Assembly: GCA_030145595.1 (NCBI GenBank)
Contig: JAQYVG010000148.1
Location: forward strand, 1 to 8,541
Length of the DNA: 8,541 nucleotides
From: Desulfobacterales bacterium
GTDB taxonomy: Bacteria > Desulfobacterota > Desulfobacteria > Desulfobacterales > UBA11574
Direction: 5' to 3'
Both the position numbers and the translations under genes were made by a program. Of the stretch, positions 6,141-8,541 are shown piece by piece (position 1 is the first letter of the stretch; each line of letters opens with the position of its first letter). Under the pieces are notes generated by a model. It was given only the letters and a program-made list of their open reading frames with translations, made no database searches and was not told the DNA's origin.

Positions 6141-6270
6141 AACCGCAGACGAACGCTGACAAACGCTGACACATACCTTTTGTTCGGCCGACCCCCGTGA
6201 AAGGCAATGCTTTTTTTCACGGGGGTCGGCAGAGAAAATGGTCTGCGTTAATCTGCGTGGGTCTGCGGCT
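6141..6270. repeat. Nested palindromic element: outer 'ACGCAGAT'-type inverted repeats around a perfect 16-bp hairpin
   Basis: The outer arms, 6141-6170 and the complement of 6241-6270, match at 23 of 30 positions. Each carries iterated short units (acgctgacaa on the left, gcgttaatct on the right) typical of a widespread bacterial intergenic repeat. At the centre is a perfect 16-bp stem (6187-6202 with 6215-6230, gccgacccccgtgaaa and its complement, 12-nt loop). No T run follows the central stem on either strand, so it is not a standard intrinsic terminator. The element fills most of the 239-base gap between the kinase and chaperone genes and contains no open frame of note. Confidence 0.6.
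6187..6230. repeat. Perfect 16-bp GC-rich hairpin
   Basis: Both arms are exact complements, and C5/G5 runs make the stem very stable. The T7 run (6211-6217) overlaps the loop and the start of the right arm instead of following the stem. It could block transcript decay or read-through between the kinase and chaperone genes, but that is inference. Confidence 0.6.
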
Positions 6271-6277
6271 ATTTTCA

Positions 6278-6283
6278 TATAAA
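6278..6283 (+). promoter_or_regulatory. Possible -10 box for the chaperone gene
   Basis: TATAAA (5 of 6 to consensus) lies 47 nt before the ATG at 6331, in the AT-rich stretch between the palindromic element and the gene. No convincing -35 box lies 16-18 nt upstream, where the sequence is the repeat arm. If used, the promoter would be carried partly by the repeat element. Confidence 0.25.
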
Positions 6284-6330
6284 GAATTAAATTTAGAACT
6301 GCATCAATATTAGAAAAGGATAAAAACGAA

Positions 6331-6846
6331 ATGAGAAATAAGAAGCTGTTAGTGATTGCAGGCTGTATTGTATTGGCGTTGGTATGGTGCACATCTTCGT
6401 ATGCAGCCGACAAGGTAGGATATATTAACTTGCAGAGACTGGTTAATGAGTCCAAGATGGGTAAAGATGCCAAGGCCGATATCCAGAAAATGCGTCAAAC
6501 AAAACAGGCGATTCTTAACAAAAAACTGTCTGATATTAACGAACTGAGAGACTTTATTAATAAAAAGGGCGACAAACTGACTGCCCGTGATCGGCGCGAT
6601 AAAGTCGAACTGCTTCAAAAGATGTACAAGGAGTATCAGCGACTGGTGGCCGATGCCAAGGAAGATATTACCCGTGAAGACCGGCAACTTGTTGCCATCA
6701 TACTGGAAAAAGCTAACGATATCCTGAAAAAGGTGGCAAAAAAGAAAAAATACACCATTATCTTGAAAGATCCCAAGACCATCGGTTACCTGGATCCCGA
6801 TGTCGATATCACCGATCTGGTCCTAAAGGAGCTCAACAAGAAATAA
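6331..6846 (+). CDS. Skp/OmpH-family periplasmic chaperone
   Basis: The product has 171 residues, close to the usual Skp length. A signal peptide covers residues 1-25 (Arg2, Lys4-5, a hydrophobic core 6-19, and cleavage predicted after the SYA at 23-25). Cys20 is preceded by Trp, so a lipobox is unlikely. The mature protein begins with the strand KVGYINLQRLV (28-38), continues as a long, highly charged helical region (about 44-137) expected to form the coiled-coil tentacles, and ends with the strand YTIILKD (141-147) and the family-typical DITDLVLKELNKK (159-171). Members trimerise and hold unfolded outer-membrane proteins in the periplasm for the Bam machinery. The ribosome site AAAGGA (6315-6320) is 10 nt before the ATG. 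The gene is not next to bamA or lpxD here, so it may be an additional paralogue. It might serve the large exoprotein encoded next to it, but that link is only positional. Confidence 0.85.
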   Translation: MRNKKLLVIAGCIVLALVWCTSSYAADKVGYINLQRLVNESKMGKDAKADIQKMRQTKQAILNKKLSDINELRDFINKKGDKLTARDRRDKVELLQKMYKEYQRLVADAKEDITREDRQLVAIILEKANDILKKVAKKKKYTIILKDPKTIGYLDPDVDITDLVLKELNKK

Positions 6847-6848
6847 TA

Positions 6849-6871
6849 ATAAAATCGCGGAGCGATTTTAT
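6849..6871 (+). repeat. 10-bp hairpin directly after the chaperone stop codon
   Basis: The arms ataaaatcgc (6849-6858) and gcgattttat (6862-6871) pair perfectly around a 3-nt GGA loop, 2 bases after the stop. The same arm core recurs at 6949-6973, so the pair looks like a duplicated intergenic hairpin flanking the main terminator. Without a T run after it, termination here is uncertain. Confidence 0.45.
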
Positions 6872-6904
6872 AAAACGTCCCGCTTCAAGCGGAACTCAGA
6901 AACA

Positions 6905-6934
6905 AAAGGGGTTTGTCTAAAAGCAAACCCCTTT
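6905..6934 (+). terminator. Rho-independent terminator, possibly bidirectional
   Basis: An 11-bp perfect stem (6905-6915 aaaggggtttg, 6924-6934 its complement) has an 8-nt loop and is followed by T-rich attatttg on the plus strand. On the minus strand the stem is followed by ttgtttctg, also T-rich. It lies between the convergent chaperone and exoprotein genes and could end both transcripts. Confidence 0.7.
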
Positions 6935-6948
6935 ATTATTTGTGGAGC

Positions 6949-6973
6949 AATAAAATCGCGTTACGATTTTATT
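6949..6973 (+). terminator. Second hairpin with trailing T residues
   Basis: aataaaatcg (6949-6958) pairs perfectly with cgattttatt (6964-6973) around a 5-nt loop, followed on the plus strand by tttcattt. The stem is AT-rich, so it is a weaker terminator than the one at 6905-6934. Its core repeats the hairpin at 6849-6871. Confidence 0.4.
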
Positions 6974-6977
6974 TTTC

Positions 6978-7028
6978 ATTTGAATTCATCACGCGCTGTC
7001 CCGTCCTGCCATGGCGGGAAATTCAAAT
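6978..7028 (-). repeat. Stem-loop abutting the exoprotein stop codon
   Basis: atttgaatt (6978-6986) and aattcaaat (7020-7028) pair perfectly, and inside them tcccg (6999-7003) pairs with cggga (7015-7019). The outer arm touches the TAA of the minus-strand gene (7029-7031). There is no minus-strand T run after it. It may stabilise the 3' end of that mRNA or be a repeat element. Confidence 0.45.
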
Positions 7029-8541
7029 TTAGAGACTGGCCAGAATCCGCAGATCTTGCTCCTCGTGCCCGTTCGGTAATAACGAAAGCTGTGGGATGGT
7101 TCCCGTCAAGCTGTTGCTGTGCAACAAAGTCGGTCCGTCAGTCCAATTCCTTACATTAAAATCACCTGGGTTCAGCAGCCATGCTCCTTCAAAGAATTCC
7201 TCCTCTTCTTCCATATCTATAAACAGCTCAATAGGCGGTGAAATCCAAAAAGAGGCCTGTCTAGCGATCGCCGCCAGCAATTCAATAAAATCATAACGAC
7301 CTGATTCAGTTGCCAGTGCTGCCAGCGCACCTTCAATTTCAGCTAGTTCTCCAGCAACAAATGTAAAGATTCCTTCAATGATGACTACTCCCGGCGCAGA
7401 AATGTTTCCAGAATCGGGAACAGTAGTGAGCGCGGCGCCCGGAGTTATAATACCTGAAATGCCGGCTGAATTTTCGCTGAGCAACTCCATGTAGAAATTA
7501 CTGGGACCAGCGTCGACAGTAACAGAAGCAGTTATACCAATTGTATCAGCTTTTATCGTTACATTTCCACCCGTAATGGAACCGTCATTAATGGTGCCGC
7601 CGGCTATAAGCTTAGCAGCACCGCTTCCAGCATCAACCACACCCAGCAACAGGTCATCTGTCTCATTAATTCCTATACTGGTTCCCTCGGCGTTAAGGGT
7701 GGCGACCGCTATCTCCAGATTATTGCCATCATCCAGAACGGGAATGGCAGAACTGCCACTGATGCCGATACTGCCGAAATCGGCTTTCAGAGTGAGCGTC
7801 CCATTCGCTGCATCCACATCCAGGCTGTTATCGGTATCGCCGTCGAGAATGGAACCGCCCGTGCTCTCTATTTTCACGGCCAGGGCAGAATCGTTCGTGG
7901 TTTTAACACCACCGCCAAAAGTTATATCACCTGCAGCTTTAATATCGATCAGCTTACTGCCGGCATCAATCAAGGCCCCGCTTGATATAAAGAATGCAGC
8001 ACCTGAATCTAAATCCATATCACCGTCACCGGTAGTCATAGACGCTCCAATCGTCACAGCTCCGGTGTGATTGATGGTAATGTCGCCGCTTGTCGCAGTA
8101 ATGCTTCCACCGGTATTATTAAAGGTGGTTCCTGCACTGCTGAATCTATTATTAGCCGTCACAGCACCGTTAAGGTCAACAGCTCCGCCGTCGGTAATCG
8201 AAACCTCATCGGCATCGATTGTAGAGTTAGCCGTAACACCACCCGAAGCGCTGTTTATCGTCAGATCTCCAAGCTTCGTACCGCCTGCAACACCTACAGC
8301 ACCACTAAATGTAACGCTGCCGGTTCCGGCAGTGAGGCTCAACGCTTGGGCTCCGGTTTCAGTCCCGTTTAACGTTCCACCGAAACTAATATTACCTACT
8401 CCCGAATCACCGGTATTCAGTTCCACATTCCTGGTAAGGGTCACATTAGTACTAAATCTGATGTCTTTATTTGCAGTGGTAATGCCAGCACCCGTTGATA
8501 CAAGACCCGCTCCGTTCTGAGTAAAAGCACCGTCCAGGGTC
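7029..8541 (-). CDS. Large beta-helical exoprotein (filamentous-haemagglutinin/TpsA-like), C-terminal part only
   Basis: The frame is open from the right window edge to the TAA at 7029-7031, giving 503 visible residues. The real start lies outside the window; the GTG at 8442-8444 is an internal Val, because the same repeat texture continues upstream of it (LTLDGAFTQNGAG, STNVTLTRNVELNTG). About 370 residues show iterated short beta-strand turns rich in Gly, Ala, Thr, Asn and Asp (for example GGSITATSGDITINHTGAV, AAGDITFGGGV, GGSILDGDTDNSLDVDAANG), as in right-handed beta-helix adhesins. The last 130 or so residues differ: a helical, Ala/Glu-rich stretch, SFWISPPIELFIDM, a run of five Glu (7197-7211), then a short Leu/Asn-rich end. 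There is no C-terminal autotransporter barrel, LPXTG motif or type I secretion signal that I recognise. This fits a two-partner-secretion exoprotein, although no TpsB transporter gene is in view. Confidence 0.75.
   Translation of the reverse strand, partial: TLDGAFTQNGAGLVSTGAGITTANKDIRFSTNVTLTRNVELNTGDSGVGNISFGGTLNGTETGAQALSLTAGTGSVTFSGAVGVAGGTKLGDLTINSASGGVTANSTIDADEVSITDGGAVDLNGAVTANNRFSSAGTTFNNTGGSITATSGDITINHTGAVTIGASMTTGDGDMDLDSGAAFFISSGALIDAGSKLIDIKAAGDITFGGGVKTTNDSALAVKIESTGGSILDGDTDNSLDVDAANGTLTLKADFGSIGISGSSAIPVLDDGNNLEIAVATLNAEGTSIGINETDDLLLGVVDAGSGAAKLIAGGTINDGSITGGNVTIKADTIGITASVTVDAGPSNFYMELLSENSAGISGIITPGAALTTVPDSGNISAPGVVIIEGIFTFVAGELAEIEGALAALATESGRYDFIELLAAIARQASFWISPPIELFIDMEEEEEFFEGAWLLNPGDFNVRNWTDGPTLLHSNSLTGTIPQLSLLPNGHEEQDLRILASL

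Noticed and set aside
6187..6230. Rho-independent terminator after the kinase gene
   Set aside because: The stem is strong, but no T run follows it on either strand; the T7 run overlaps the loop and right arm.
8442..8444. GTG as the true start of the exoprotein
   Set aside because: The frame stays open to the window edge with the same repeat pattern, and no ribosome site precedes this codon.
7576..8520. Plus-strand open frames opposite the exoprotein gene
   Set aside because: Repetitive Gly/Thr/Ala-rich coding leaves few stops on the opposite strand. The translations are Pro/Ser/Val/Leu-rich with no recognisable domain.

Overview
The window looks like chromosomal DNA of a Gram-negative, delta-proteobacterium-like organism (Desulfobacterota, perhaps Desulfobacterales). 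This is inferred from the gene content: an exported caspase-fold protein with a DUF1566/Lcl_C tail, a PP2C phosphatase beside a Ser/Thr kinase fused to an FGE-sulfatase-like domain, a Skp/OmpH periplasmic chaperone, and a filamentous-haemagglutinin-like exoprotein. The intergenic short repeats of the 'CCACAAAG' and 'ACGCAGAT' types also fit. No rRNA, tRNA, CRISPR array, transposase or phage gene was seen.

Layout. Positions 1-406 hold a possible divergent gene start at the left edge, a repeat element of about 206 bp with inverted ends, and a good sigma70-type promoter. Positions 407-3106 (+) encode an exported 899-residue protein: signal peptide or anchor, a caspase-like domain without catalytic His or Cys, five Ig-like repeats of about 90 residues, and a DUF1566 domain. 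Positions 3107-3394 are a repeat-rich gap ending in a candidate promoter. Positions 3395-4195 (PP2C phosphatase) and 4202-6091 (membrane-spanning kinase with a periplasmic FGE-like domain) form a tight operon, with the kinase ribosome binding site overlapping the phosphatase stop codon. Positions 6092-6330 hold a nested palindromic element. Positions 6331-6846 (+) encode a Skp/OmpH-like chaperone. Positions 6847-7028 are a stack of hairpins, including a probable terminator, between convergent genes. Positions 7029-8541 (-) are the C-terminal part of a large beta-helical surface or secreted protein that runs off the right edge.

How the genes may work together (inference). Everything except the phosphatase and the kinase catalytic domain acts outside the cytoplasm. 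The phosphatase and kinase should form a reversible phosphorylation switch. The kinase's outer FGE-like domain has lost the catalytic cysteines of true formylglycine-generating enzymes, so it is more likely a sensor. The neighbouring exported caspase-fold protein has also lost its catalytic residues and carries recognition-type modules. The most interesting reading is a surface or periplasmic sensing module built from dead-enzyme folds plus a live kinase/phosphatase pair. The link between the caspase-like gene and the kinase operon rests only on adjacency and shared orientation.
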